Of a stretch of 64,000 nt of DNA, positions 26,797 to 35,879 are shown in pieces. Where the stretch lies: positions 1 through 64,000 of the forward strand of contig CALXUG010000007.1 in NCBI GenBank assembly GCA_944391625.1, written 5' to 3'. Source of the DNA: an uncultured Clostridia bacterium (GTDB taxonomy: Bacteria > Bacillota > Peptococcia > Peptococcales > Peptococcaceae). The notes beneath the pieces were generated by a model that saw only the letters and a list, made by a program, of their open reading frames with translations, searched no databases and was not told where the DNA came from. The position numbers were made by a program, and so were the translations under genes. Position 1 is the stretch's first letter; every line of letters starts with the position of its first letter.

Positions 26797-27663
26797 TTGG
26801 AAAAGGCAATGAAAACAGCGCAGGTATTGGTGGAAGCATTACCGTATATTAAGAAATTTTCCGGTAAAACAGTGGTAATCAAATACGGCGGTCATGCTAT
26901 GACCAATGATATCATGAAAGAAAAAGTGATTTCTGATATTGTGTTAATGAAATTTGTTGGTATCAATCCGGTGATTGTCCATGGCGGCGGTCCTGCTATC
27001 AACTATTGGGTAGAAAAAAACGGCGGGCAGCCGGAATTTATCAATGGCTTGCGTGTGACAGATAAAGAAACCGTAGATATTGCCCAAATGGTGCTGGTTG
27101 GTCAGATTAATCAGGAAATCGTATCCATGATTCAGAAACTGGGCGGCAAAGCCATGGGTATCAGCGGTGTAGACGGCGGTACCATTCTGGCGCGGAAAAA
27201 AGAACTGGAAGTCGATGGTGAAGAAATTGATTTGGGTTATGTGGGCGAAGTGGAAGCTATCAATACAGATTTAATCAATCAGGCCATTGAGCATGACTAT
27301 ATTCCTGTTATTTCACCAATTGGCTGCGGCGCTGACGGACAGATTTATAATATCAATGCCGACTCTGCTGCCGGCAGTATTGCGGCCAGCCTGCAGGCGG
27401 ATAAAATGTTCCTGCTGACCGATATCAACGGTGTGCAGGATGATAATGACAACGTAATTTCTGTTTTGGATTTTGCCAAAGCAGAAGACTACAAAAAGAA
27501 AGGCGTTATCCGCGGCGGCATGATTCCAAAAGTGAATTGCTGTATGGATGCAATCCGCGGCGGCGTTAACAGTGTGCATATCGTTGACGGCTGTTTGGAA
27601 CACAGTATGCTGTTAGAATTATTTACCGATGAAGGTATCGGTACCATGGTAGTAAAGGAGTAG
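26797..27663 (+). CDS. argB: N-acetylglutamate kinase
   Basis: A 288-residue amino-acid-kinase-family protein that phosphorylates N-acetylglutamate with ATP. KYGGHAM (phosphate binding) and VHGGGPAI (substrate binding) are diagnostic. The TTG start at 26797 has GGGAG about 9 bp upstream and gives the N-terminal helix (LVEALPYIKKF) characteristic of hexameric, arginine-inhibited NAGKs. Feedback control by arginine is therefore likely (inference). Third gene of argCJBD. Confidence 0.94.
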   Translation: MEKAMKTAQVLVEALPYIKKFSGKTVVIKYGGHAMTNDIMKEKVISDIVLMKFVGINPVIVHGGGPAINYWVEKNGGQPEFINGLRVTDKETVDIAQMVLVGQINQEIVSMIQKLGGKAMGISGVDGGTILARKKELEVDGEEIDLGYVGEVEAINTDLINQAIEHDYIPVISPIGCGADGQIYNINADSAAGSIAASLQADKMFLLTDINGVQDDNDNVISVLDFAKAEDYKKKGVIRGGMIPKVNCCMDAIRGGVNSVHIVDGCLEHSMLLELFTDEGIGTMVVKE

Positions 27664-27676
27664 AGGAGCCATGAGC

Positions 27677-28861
27677 ATGTCTACAGAAGAAGTCATTGCA
27701 GCTGGACAAAAATATGTGATGAATACCTATGGGCGGCTCCCCATTGTGATAGACAGAGGGGAAGGCTGTTATGTGTGGGATCTGGACGGTAACCGTTATC
27801 TGGATTTGGTGGCCGGTATTGCAGTAAATTCATTGGGACACAGTCATCCCGCTGTTACCAGGGCAATTCAGGAGCAATGCGGAAAATTGCTGCACTGTTC
27901 CAATCTATATTGGATTGAAAATCAGGTGAAACTGGCCAAACTGCTGGTGGAAAAAAGCGGACTGGGCAAAGCCTTTTTCTGCAACAGCGGCGCAGAGGCC
28001 AATGAAGCCGCTATCAAACTGGCTCGCAAATGGGGCAACGGTGAAAAATATCATATCATCACCATGCAGAAATCCTTTCACGGCCGCACACTAGGTTCGC
28101 TGGCAGCGACTGCGCAGGAAAAATATCAAAAAGCGTTCCGTCCTTTGCCGGAAGGGTTTTCAGCAGTGCCGCTGGGCGATTTAGAAGCGTTGGAAAAAGA
28201 AATCCGTCCGGAAACCTGCGCCATCATGCTGGAACCCATTCAGGGGGAAAGCGGTATCCATGTGCCGAGCAAGGAATATATGCAGGGCGTGCAGGCGCTG
28301 TGCCGCAAGCATAATATTCTGCTGATTCTGGACGAGGTACAAACAGGCTTAGGCCGTACCGGAAAAGCTTTTGCATTCCAGAATTTTGATTTGGAGCCGG
28401 ATATCATTTCTCTGGCAAAAGCCATTGCCAATGGGGTGCCTATGGGCGCTATTGTGGCAAAAACAGAGGTTGCCGATTGCTTTCAACCGGGTGATCACGC
28501 TACTACCTTTGGCGGTACACCGATTGCAAGTGCTGCCGGGTTTGCTGCCTGCAGTATTTTGTTGGAAGATGACTTTTTAGCCAATGTACAGGAAACAGGC
28601 CAATATTTTCGGGAGCAGCTGCAAGGCATTGCCGAGCGGCATTCTGGCATGATTCAGGAAGTGCGCGGTATGGGTCTGATGATTGGCTGTGAGCTGACCG
28701 GCTCTGCCAAAGATGCGGCAGCCCGTTTGCTGGAGCAGGGCGTATTGGTAAACAGTATTGGCGACCATGTGCTGCGTTTTGTGCCGCCGCTGGTTATCAG
28801 CAAAGAACAGATTGATGAATTTATTGCCGTATTAGAACCAATCCTGGTCGAGCAGGCGTAA
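27677..28861 (+). CDS. argD: Acetylornithine aminotransferase
   Basis: A 394-residue class-III PLP aminotransferase converting N-acetylglutamate semialdehyde to N-acetylornithine with glutamate. Motifs: CNSGAEANEAAIKLARKW, a DEVQTGLGRTG cofactor Asp, and SLAKAIANG with the PLP lysine. GAGGAG lies 8 bp before the ATG at 27677; an ATG at 27671 is only 2 bp from it. Last gene of argCJBD; argF and carAB are not nearby. Confidence 0.94.
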   Translation: MSTEEVIAAGQKYVMNTYGRLPIVIDRGEGCYVWDLDGNRYLDLVAGIAVNSLGHSHPAVTRAIQEQCGKLLHCSNLYWIENQVKLAKLLVEKSGLGKAFFCNSGAEANEAAIKLARKWGNGEKYHIITMQKSFHGRTLGSLAATAQEKYQKAFRPLPEGFSAVPLGDLEALEKEIRPETCAIMLEPIQGESGIHVPSKEYMQGVQALCRKHNILLILDEVQTGLGRTGKAFAFQNFDLEPDIISLAKAIANGVPMGAIVAKTEVADCFQPGDHATTFGGTPIASAAGFAACSILLEDDFLANVQETGQYFREQLQGIAERHSGMIQEVRGMGLMIGCELTGSAKDAAARLLEQGVLVNSIGDHVLRFVPPLVISKEQIDEFIAVLEPILVEQA

Positions 28862-28947
28862 CTGTCGGCATGTGGAAACGGCCTATACTGACACGATAAA
28901 TGGGTAGAAGGCTTTCTGAACAGAAAGAAATTTTAATATGAATGCAG

Positions 28948-28997
28948 AGCTGTCTGTATCACTGATAGATGATAATCAGTATGCAGACAGCTTTTTT
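28948..28997 (+). terminator. Terminator of argCJBD
   Basis: AGCTGTCTG pairs with CAGACAGCT, extended by an inner ACTGAT/ATCAGT stem, and is followed by TTTTTT. Confidence 0.85.
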
Positions 28998-29328
28998 AGA
29001 ACGTAAGCATGCTTGTTGCAGAAAGCTATGAAAATGACCTGACAAAAATAAACAGCGGCATAGAAAGAGAAGCACAATGGTATCATAGAACGATAGATGC
29101 CCAATGTAAAAATCAAGCATGGAGGTATTTGCTCAAAAACGGTTGCCAAATATACAGTTCTATATTAAACTACTAACCATAAATAACGAAAACATATTGA
29201 AAGAGATGCACAAAAGAGTCTATGCAACGATTGTATAGACAACGATTGTATGGACAGCAATCTGACCCAGTAGACCGATTTTGATAAAAACAGAGTCAGA
29301 TTGGAGATTTTAACGAGGTGACAGAAGC
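28998..29328. other. Gene-free stretch upstream of prephenate dehydrogenase
   Basis: No coding sequence seen. Contains two tandem copies of a 15-bp CAACGATTGTATRGA unit (about 29224-29255) and a hairpin of AATCTGAC with GTCAGATT (about 29261-29307) just before the next gene's GAGGTGAC ribosome binding site. It could shape expression of tyrA. Confidence 0.5.
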
Positions 29329-30186
29329 ATGAAAATCGCAGTAGTAGGTTTGGGATTGATTGGCGGTTCTTTTTGTAAAGCGATAAAAGCATATACCCAC
29401 CATACCTGTCTTGGTGTGGGGCGGGACTTAAACAGCAAATCGGTGCAGATGGCGCTGCATGTTGATGCTATTGACCAGGCCATTATACCGGAAGAGCTTG
29501 GCCAGGCTGATTTGTCCATTATTTGTTTACATCCGCAGGGGATTATTGATTTTATTTTAGAGAATCAGCAGTATTTTCGTCCGGGCAGTATTGTTATTGA
29601 CGCCGGTGGTGTAAAAGAAAGCATTGTCAGCGCTGTGCATGATGTGTTAAAAGAACGGGGTGTTATTTTTATTGGCTGTCATCCTATGGCAGGGCGGGAA
29701 TTTTCCGGTTTTCTTTATTCGCTGCCGGATTTGTTTAAAGGCGCCAGCATGATTTTAACACCGTTGGGTGATGTGCCGGAAGCTGCGCAAAAAACAGTGG
29801 AGCAGCTGGCGCGGGATTTAAAATTTGGACGAATTGTATATACTACACCGCAGGAGCATGATAAAACCATCGCTTTCACTTCTCAGCTGGCCCATGTGGT
29901 ATCCAATGCTTATATCAAAAGTCCTACTGTGAAAAATGAAAGTGGATTCAGCGCAGGCAGCTTTAGAGATTTAACCCGGGTTGCCAAATTGAATGAAGAT
30001 ATGTGGACAGAGTTATTTTTGATGAATCAGCCCGCACTGTTATATGAAGTAGATGTAATTATAGAAGCATTGCAGCAATATCGGGATGCCTTGCAGAATA
30101 AAGACGCTGAAACGCTGCGCAATTTGCTGCGCGAGGGACGTATTTTAAAAGAATGGAGTTTGGAGCATTCTTTCAAAGAATCGTGA
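29329..30186 (+). CDS. tyrA: Prephenate dehydrogenase family protein
   Basis: A 285-residue TyrA-type enzyme: NAD-binding GLGLIGGS (residues 7-14) and the family motif GCHPMAGRE, followed by the helical dimerisation domain with SQLAHVVSNAY and FRDLTRVA. It oxidatively decarboxylates prephenate to 4-hydroxyphenylpyruvate in tyrosine synthesis. No ACT regulatory domain is present. No other aromatic-pathway gene is adjacent. Confidence 0.88.
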   Translation: MKIAVVGLGLIGGSFCKAIKAYTHHTCLGVGRDLNSKSVQMALHVDAIDQAIIPEELGQADLSIICLHPQGIIDFILENQQYFRPGSIVIDAGGVKESIVSAVHDVLKERGVIFIGCHPMAGREFSGFLYSLPDLFKGASMILTPLGDVPEAAQKTVEQLARDLKFGRIVYTTPQEHDKTIAFTSQLAHVVSNAYIKSPTVKNESGFSAGSFRDLTRVAKLNEDMWTELFLMNQPALLYEVDVIIEALQQYRDALQNKDAETLRNLLREGRILKEWSLEHSFKES

Positions 30187-30364
30187 AAAGAGCATTGAGG
30201 CGTAAAGTGACGTTTATAAAAACAAAAAATATATTTTATTTTGGCATAAAGTATGCTATTATGAATATAATGATAAGATAGGTATTACAAAAAATAATTT
30301 TGAAAATGATATCTGCTTATATCAAAAAATGGAATGCAATAAACGATCGAGTGAGGGTAAGCAT

Positions 30365-31198
30365 ATGGTGCAAATTATAACAGACTCGTCAACTTTAATG
30401 ACGGAAGCGGAAGGTCAAGAGCTGGGGATTGATGTAATTCCGCTGTGTATCAATATTTTAGATGAAGAACATCGCGATCTGCAGATAGATATGGACAGCT
30501 TTTATGCCAAAATTGCGCAGGGAGGTATTCCCAGAAGTTCGCAGCCGCCTATTGGAGAAATTATGGAGGCGTATAAACGTCATCAGGGCGATAAGATTTT
30601 AAATATCACCATGGCAGACGGATTGTCAGGAACCTATCACACTGCCTGCGGCGCTAAAGAAATGGCCGAAAACAAAGATGATATTGTAGTATATAATAGC
30701 AGAACGCTGTGCGGTCCGCATCGGTACATGGTGCAAAAGGCTCGCATGCTGGCAAAGCAGGGCGCTGCGCTGGAAGAAATTGTGGCAGCATTAGATGAAT
30801 GCAGACGGCATTGTGAATCTTTTTTGATTGCGCAGGATTTTGATTTTTTGCGCAGAGGCGGCAGATTAACGCCATTGGCTGCTAAATTTGGCGCTACATT
30901 GCAAGTAAAACCGATTATGCAGCAAACACCGGACGGCACCCGCATAGATGCTTATGGCATCAGCCGTACCATCAAAGGCGCAGCTAAAAAAGTGATGCAC
31001 CATTTGCAGAAAAAGCATGTAGGCGAAGGATATCTAATCTCCATTGCCCATGCCAGAGCTGCCCAGGATGCGTTGGACATTGCCCACATTATGAAAGAAG
31101 CTTTCGGCAAGGCAAAAGTCGAAATTTTAGATTTGTCACCAGCATTTGTAACACAGGGCGGCCCGCAATGTATTGCCATTCAGTACGTTAAATTATAA
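30365..31198 (+). CDS. DegV family fatty-acid-binding protein
   Basis: A 277-residue DegV protein. N-terminal IITDSSTLM and the PRSSQPPIGE segment line the lipid-carboxylate site; the C terminus has FVTQGGPQC. DegV/FakB proteins hold a fatty acid for phosphorylation by FakA, feeding phospholipid synthesis. The ATG at 30365 has GAGGG 8 bp upstream; an ATG 36 bp earlier is less suited. Stands alone with its own terminator. Confidence 0.88.
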   Translation: MVQIITDSSTLMTEAEGQELGIDVIPLCINILDEEHRDLQIDMDSFYAKIAQGGIPRSSQPPIGEIMEAYKRHQGDKILNITMADGLSGTYHTACGAKEMAENKDDIVVYNSRTLCGPHRYMVQKARMLAKQGAALEEIVAALDECRRHCESFLIAQDFDFLRRGGRLTPLAAKFGATLQVKPIMQQTPDGTRIDAYGISRTIKGAAKKVMHHLQKKHVGEGYLISIAHARAAQDALDIAHIMKEAFGKAKVEILDLSPAFVTQGGPQCIAIQYVKL

Positions 31199-31215
31199 TA
31201 TATTTTTGCAGAATT

Positions 31216-31259
31216 AACTGCCGTGGAAATCCGTTTTGGAGAATCCATGGCAGTTTTTT
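31216..31259 (+). terminator. Intrinsic terminator
   Basis: AACTGCCGTGGA pairs with TCCATGGCAGTT and is followed by a T-run, directly after the DegV gene. Confidence 0.85.
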
Positions 31260-32724
31260 GTGTTTTTATAAGGGCCGTATAAAGTTTTTGAAAGCTGTTT
31301 ATCAGAAATTGCAAGAAGATGATGTATGAATAATTATTCAATATCCGCCTTTAAAAAAAACCTTGATTTCGGCAATAAAAAATTAAGTGTAGTCTGTAGA
31401 CGGCAGGTAATTTTGAAGTTGGCTCGTTGGAAATATCAACAGGTGACGAATGCCACTTGACAATGCTGTAGTCTAAAATCCCTTTGCAGAGCCGATTACA
31501 GCATATCAGGAAAAAGGTGTAGCTTGGAGAATACACCTATTGTTTTGTCCGTTGTGCAGCTCAAAACGAGAGTGATAACAGGAGATGGATAAGGGAAGAT
31601 GATATGCAGGGAAACGGTGTTATCTTGCCGTAAAAGACGCGAAGTTGGAACCAATGGCAAGGAGTATGGGAAAATTGCTTTGGGCTGTTAAAACGCCATA
31701 TAAAGCCTTGTGCAAGGATATTGGAAAAGGGTGTAGTCTGTAGGCTGCACCTATTTTTTGTGCGGCAAAAGATTGAATTATGGCTGTTAAAAGAATACCT
31801 CCAAAAGAGCGGATAAAACAGAATTTGCTGTGATTCACAGACAGAAAAACAAACAGGGAAAAGCAGAATGATTGCATTGGTTGTCTTGGTTTTGTCAGAA
31901 CCGGAGCAGTTATTATTTTCATTCTACAAACGCTTATATAACGCTTATATATATAATATATATACTGCTGTAAAAACATATAAAACATTGCTAAAACATT
32001 AAAACATACAAACACTGAAAAACATCAAAACCGTATATATAAAACAAAAAACAAATAAAACACCCATAAACATAACAAACATGGAAAACAAGAAAAACGG
32101 CAGTGCTGTTAAAAAATAAAAATTAATAAAAAAGCTGTCAGGTTCATTGGCTGAAAAGGCAAAAAGTAAAGCTGCGGTACAAAAAGCAACGCAGCGCAAA
32201 AGAAAAAACAGCGCAATCCTGTAGATATAATGGCAATAAAGCCTGTGACAAACAGCATTACAGACGCTTTTGAAAAATAAATTCTGTAAGTTTTGCAAAG
32301 AAATCTGCCGATTTGCACCTGTACTTCCGGCAGTGTTATCCATCTGAGAAGCGGCATAATTGGTTTTAAGAGCAGAAATACCACTCTCAGGCAACAGTGT
32401 TCCATCGGGGAGAAAACCATAGCTTAAAAACAAAAATACGGCTTCTCAGCAATTTGGATAATTATTTACTCAGCAGCCGCAGTGAAAAGTGAGATCAGCA
32501 GGAATAATAATCAGTGAAAAAACAATGCGAAATATGATTAAATATACGTATTATTGAATATATTGTTTGTTTGAATTTATTGCTTCTCTGCCAAGAAAGA
32601 CTAGAAAGCAGAACGAAAAAATACTGCTTTCATTTGTAGAAAATTGTGACAAGACAAATTGTTACATGCAAAGAAAACGATATATCTATTTCATTTGTAA
32701 TAGCCTTTCTCCAAATCACCAGAA
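31260..32724. other. Gene-poor, decayed-looking region
   Basis: About 1.5 kb with no open frame I would call. Three similar stretches contain GTGTAGYYTGNAG near 31387, 31517 and 31730; the last two fold as hairpins closing with CACCT and followed by T-rich tails. An AT alternation (31932-31966) precedes five AAAACAT copies (31973-32025). A minus-strand frame at 31999-32433 with hydrophobic stretches is possible but unsupported. The region looks like remains of an element or old genes. Confidence 0.5.
31973..32025 (+). repeat. Short direct repeats AAAACAT
   Basis: Five copies of AAAACAT start at 31973, 31982, 31993, 32001 and 32019, just after an AT-rich alternating stretch. Irregular spacing makes a true iteron array doubtful; low-complexity A-rich DNA is the simpler explanation. 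Confidence 0.5.
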
Positions 32725-32865
32725 GGACAATCTCTTTGCAGAAAGTCCACCTCTGGATGGACTGTGGCAAACGTATTTTATGGAGCTGGACGCAGTCCAA
32801 AGCGACAAAAATACGTGCAGCTACTGTCCAGAGCAGCGTGTGGACGCTGCAACAGATATTGTCCG
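32725..32865 (-). repeat. 141-bp long-hairpin repeat, inverted copy with different centre
   Basis: Read on the minus strand, the first 40 bases match copy 2 (18395) almost exactly, and the last 40 match copies 1 and 2. The central 60 bases differ completely yet are still self-complementary (CGTATTTT with AAAATACG, GGAC with GTCC). Total length is again 141 bp. It lies upstream of the alcohol dehydrogenase promoter. Confidence 0.85.
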
Positions 32866-32958
32866 ATAGTCATGTGCCAATAGAAAACCGATTGTACCTT
32901 AGGATTGGTCTGCTTTTTTCCTACAGTAAATTTACACTATCAAATCAAGTTTTGGTGC

Positions 32959-32987
32959 TTGACAAAACAAAAAGAATGACTTATACT
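32959..32987 (+). promoter_or_regulatory. Strong sigma-A-type promoter
   Basis: TTGACA (32959-32964), exactly 17 bp, TATACT (32982-32987). It would start an mRNA about 280 nt upstream of the alcohol dehydrogenase gene, leaving a long leader. Confidence 0.75.
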
Positions 32988-32993
32988 ATGTAT

Positions 32994-33158
32994 AAATCGA
33001 GCGGCGAATGAATATATAAGCTGTAAGACATACATTAAAAGAATATTGTTGGCAAGTTGCCCGGTGTTGATGTAACCCATCGGCATTAACAAGTAACTAT
33101 GGACCAAACGTATCAGTAATCCTTTTGTAGGATACTGTATTGCGTTTGGTCTTTTTTG
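32994..33158 (+). promoter_or_regulatory. Structured leader with intrinsic terminator (attenuator/riboswitch candidate)
   Basis: The leader contains a stem CCGGTG/CATCGG (33061-33082) and then a strong terminator: GACCAAACG (33102-33110) pairs with CGTTTGGTC (33143-33151), with an extra inner stem, followed by TTTTTT. The coding start is at 33275, so the terminator lies between promoter and gene and can only act conditionally. No known riboswitch class was recognised by eye. Confidence 0.6.
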
Positions 33159-33274
33159 TTTCCGTAGGGAGGGCGGTTCGTTTAAAGCGAGCAAGATGGT
33201 AAGCGCAAGTAAAGTAATATCCATTAAGAATTTAATTAAAAAATTATATATAAAAACAAAGGAGCGATTTTATT

Positions 33275-34453
33275 ATGAAAGCATTCAATTATTTAATTCC
33301 AACACAGATTATTTTTGGGGAAGGCAAAATTTCTGCCTTACATGACCAGATTGCAAAATACGGCAAGAAAGTATTGCTGGTTTACAGCGGTGATGTTGTA
33401 AAAATTACCGGTATTTATGATCAGATTATGGAAATCTTCAAAGAAGAAGGCGTATCTTTCTGGGAAGTGGGCGATGTAGCACCTAACCCACGTGTTGACT
33501 CTGTAAACAAAGGCGGCGCTTTATGTAAAGAACATGACATTGACTGGATTTTAGGGATTGGCGGCGGCAGCGCAATCGACTGTTCCAAAGCAATTGCAGC
33601 GGCAGCAAAATATGAAGGCGATGATGCTTGGGATATGGTAATGGATATCAGCTTACTGAAAGATGCACTGCCAATTGGTAATATCTCTACTGTAGCTGCA
33701 ACTGGTTCTGAAATTGACCCAATCAGCGGTATCAATAACGACGCAACAAACGAAAAGAAGGGGTTAGTACATCCACTGCTGTATCCTAAATTCAGCATTC
33801 AGGACCCACTGTACACCTTCACCGTTCCAAAATTCCAGACAGCAGTTGGTACTATCGATATGATGTGCCACATCTTAGAAAACTATCTGACCATGGACAT
33901 CACGGAAGCAGTAGCTCCAACTTACATGGCTGAAGGGTTATTGAAGGCTATCATTGAAATGGGCCCGGTTGCTTACAATGATCCAAAGAACTACAAAGCT
34001 CGTTCCAACCTGATGTGGGCTGCTGGCCAGGCAATGTGTGGTCTGCTGGAAGTTGGTAAAGTAAGAACAAGAACAGTTCACCCAATTGAACACGCAGTAA
34101 GTGGTATGTATCCATCTGTTGTTCATGGTGAAGGTCTGGCAATTCTGATGCCAAGATATATGGAATATGCATTGTCTCCTGAGACAGCTCATGTATTGGC
34201 GCAGTATGGCCGCAATGTTTGGGGTGTAGAAGGCGAAGACAATATGGAAGTTGCAAAAGCAGCTATCGAAAAAACAAAAGAATTCTTTGCTTCCTTCGGT
34301 GTAAGAACAAGACTGCGTGATGTTGGCGTTCCAGAAGAATCATTGCCAGAAATGGCTAAAATCGTAATCAAGGACGTTGGCGGCGTATCTGTAAAAGGCT
34401 TACATGAAATGTTTGAAGAAGATGTGCTGAAACTGTATCAGATGGCCTGGTAA
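33275..34453 (+). CDS. Iron-containing alcohol dehydrogenase
   Basis: A 392-residue group-III alcohol dehydrogenase, closest in layout to butanol/YqhD-type enzymes. GGGSAIDCSKAI binds NAD(P). Metal ligands by alignment to FucO are Asp195, His199, His269 and His284, with His273 as the catalytic histidine; all are present. It reduces an aldehyde or oxidises an alcohol in the cytosol. First gene after the conditional leader. About 110 bp upstream of a flavoenzyme gene, likely one operon with it and perhaps the permease. AAAGGAG site. Confidence 0.93.
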   Translation: MKAFNYLIPTQIIFGEGKISALHDQIAKYGKKVLLVYSGDVVKITGIYDQIMEIFKEEGVSFWEVGDVAPNPRVDSVNKGGALCKEHDIDWILGIGGGSAIDCSKAIAAAAKYEGDDAWDMVMDISLLKDALPIGNISTVAATGSEIDPISGINNDATNEKKGLVHPLLYPKFSIQDPLYTFTVPKFQTAVGTIDMMCHILENYLTMDITEAVAPTYMAEGLLKAIIEMGPVAYNDPKNYKARSNLMWAAGQAMCGLLEVGKVRTRTVHPIEHAVSGMYPSVVHGEGLAILMPRYMEYALSPETAHVLAQYGRNVWGVEGEDNMEVAKAAIEKTKEFFASFGVRTRLRDVGVPEESLPEMAKIVIKDVGGVSVKGLHEMFEEDVLKLYQMAW

Positions 34454-34564
34454 GAGAACCGAATATTCAGATATTTATGTGAAAGTATAAGTTGCTGCGA
34501 AGTAGTGCTGATAAATTGTTTCGCAGCAATCTATCAATAGCGATTAACATGGGAGGAATAAAAA

Positions 34565-35629
34565 ATGGATATTTTAACACAGAAAAAAATGTTGGGAAAA
34601 CATGAACTGAAAAACCCTGTAACAGGTGTGGCAATCAACCTGCGTATGTTTGCACGTTGCGACGGTATGGTAGCAGACAGCCATCGTAAAATGTATGAAG
34701 AATATGGCAACAGTGGCATGGGTATGGTTGTAACCGACGCAATGAACGTAAATCCGGAATGCCAGAGCTTCCGTACTACATTGGGCTGCTGGAGCGATGA
34801 TCAGATTCCTGGCCTGAGCGAACTGGCTGGTCTGATTAAAAAGAACGGTACAAAAGCAATTGTACAGATTGCTCACCGCGGTGCTCACTGCTTTGGCGGC
34901 AAAAAACTGTCTGAAGCACCACTGGTACGTCTGTTGGATGTACAGCAGGACTTTATTGATGCAGCAGTTCGTATTCAGAAAGCAGGCTTTGACGGCGTAG
35001 AAGTACACTGCGTACACGTATTCCTGTTAAGCCAGATTTTATCCCCAATCACCAATGATATTACTTGGAAATATAACGGTTCCGTTGAAAAACGTGCCCA
35101 ATATGTAGTAGAAATTATCAAAGGCATTCGTGAAAAATGCGGTGATGACTTCATCGTTGGTTGTCGTTTAGGTTGTAATGAACCGGATATTCAGACCAGT
35201 ATCAAACTGGCTCAGATGTTTGAAGAAGCCGGCGTAGAATATATCTCTGTATCTACTGGCGTAGATGAACGTGTTGAACAGGGTAATATGGACGATACCT
35301 TTGACTTGGGCATTGAAGTACCGGAAGGCTGGCCATACACCAAACGTGTATTAGGTGCATGGCAGATTAAACAGAATGTAAACATCCCGGTTATTGCTGC
35401 CGATGGTGTTAAAAATGCAGAAATCGCCAGAGATATTCTGGAAAAAGGTTATGCAGACTTTGTAGGTATTGGCCGTGCCAGAATGGCTGATCCAAACTGG
35501 TATAACAAAATTGTAAAAGGGGAAGAACCGGTTTACTGTTTCCATTGTCCAGTTTGCTTTTGGCTGTTTGATGAAACAAGATGTCCTGCCCGTAGAAAAT
35601 TAGCGAAAATGGCAGAGGAAAGTAAATAA
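34565..35629 (+). CDS. Short old-yellow-enzyme protein with retained cysteine cluster
   Basis: A 354-residue NADH:flavin oxidoreductase comprising only the FMN TIM barrel. It ends shortly after a C-x2-C-x2-C-x8-C cluster (Cys325, 328, 331, 340) that corresponds to the 4Fe-4S motif of the long enzymes at 3941 and 6211. The FAD/NADH half found there is absent with no sign of a frameshift. The barrel has HCVHVFLLSQILSP at the usual HGAHGYLL-QFLSP position, keeping both His but not the Gly-Ala. It probably takes electrons from a separate partner (inference). Follows the alcohol dehydrogenase. Confidence 0.85.
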   Translation: MDILTQKKMLGKHELKNPVTGVAINLRMFARCDGMVADSHRKMYEEYGNSGMGMVVTDAMNVNPECQSFRTTLGCWSDDQIPGLSELAGLIKKNGTKAIVQIAHRGAHCFGGKKLSEAPLVRLLDVQQDFIDAAVRIQKAGFDGVEVHCVHVFLLSQILSPITNDITWKYNGSVEKRAQYVVEIIKGIREKCGDDFIVGCRLGCNEPDIQTSIKLAQMFEEAGVEYISVSTGVDERVEQGNMDDTFDLGIEVPEGWPYTKRVLGAWQIKQNVNIPVIAADGVKNAEIARDILEKGYADFVGIGRARMADPNWYNKIVKGEEPVYCFHCPVCFWLFDETRCPARRKLAKMAEESK

Positions 35630-35879
35630 CAGTAAAAACAGATTAGCTTTTAAGGGTGCGGCTGTTGTTTCGTTGAAGACACAGATGATACAGCAGCCCC
35701 AATATCCATGGCAATGGCTATCATACTATAACGAAATAGAATACTTCTTAATAACAGTGGTTGTTTTTTAATGTTAGTTTTGCGTAGAGTAAAGTTGTGT
35801 GGTCAGTATAAGAATGAAACGATATTGTATAGTATTTACAGAGTTGTTTTTGAATTTATGATAACAGGGGGCGAAACTT

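Noticed and set aside
31973-32025. AAAACAT copies as a plasmid iteron origin
   Set aside because: Spacing is irregular (9, 11, 8, 18 bp), no replication initiator gene is nearby, and the tract is low-complexity.
31999-32433. Minus-strand frame of 144 codons with hydrophobic stretches
   Set aside because: TTG start without a clear ribosome binding site, composition set by A-rich DNA, and an overlapping frame looks equally plausible; no family similarity recognised.
32994-33158. Known riboswitch or T-box in the 33-kb leader
   Set aside because: No T-box TGGNACCGCG sequence and no recognisable core of c-di-GMP, ZTP, THF, glycine or guanidine riboswitches; kept only as an unassigned attenuator candidate.
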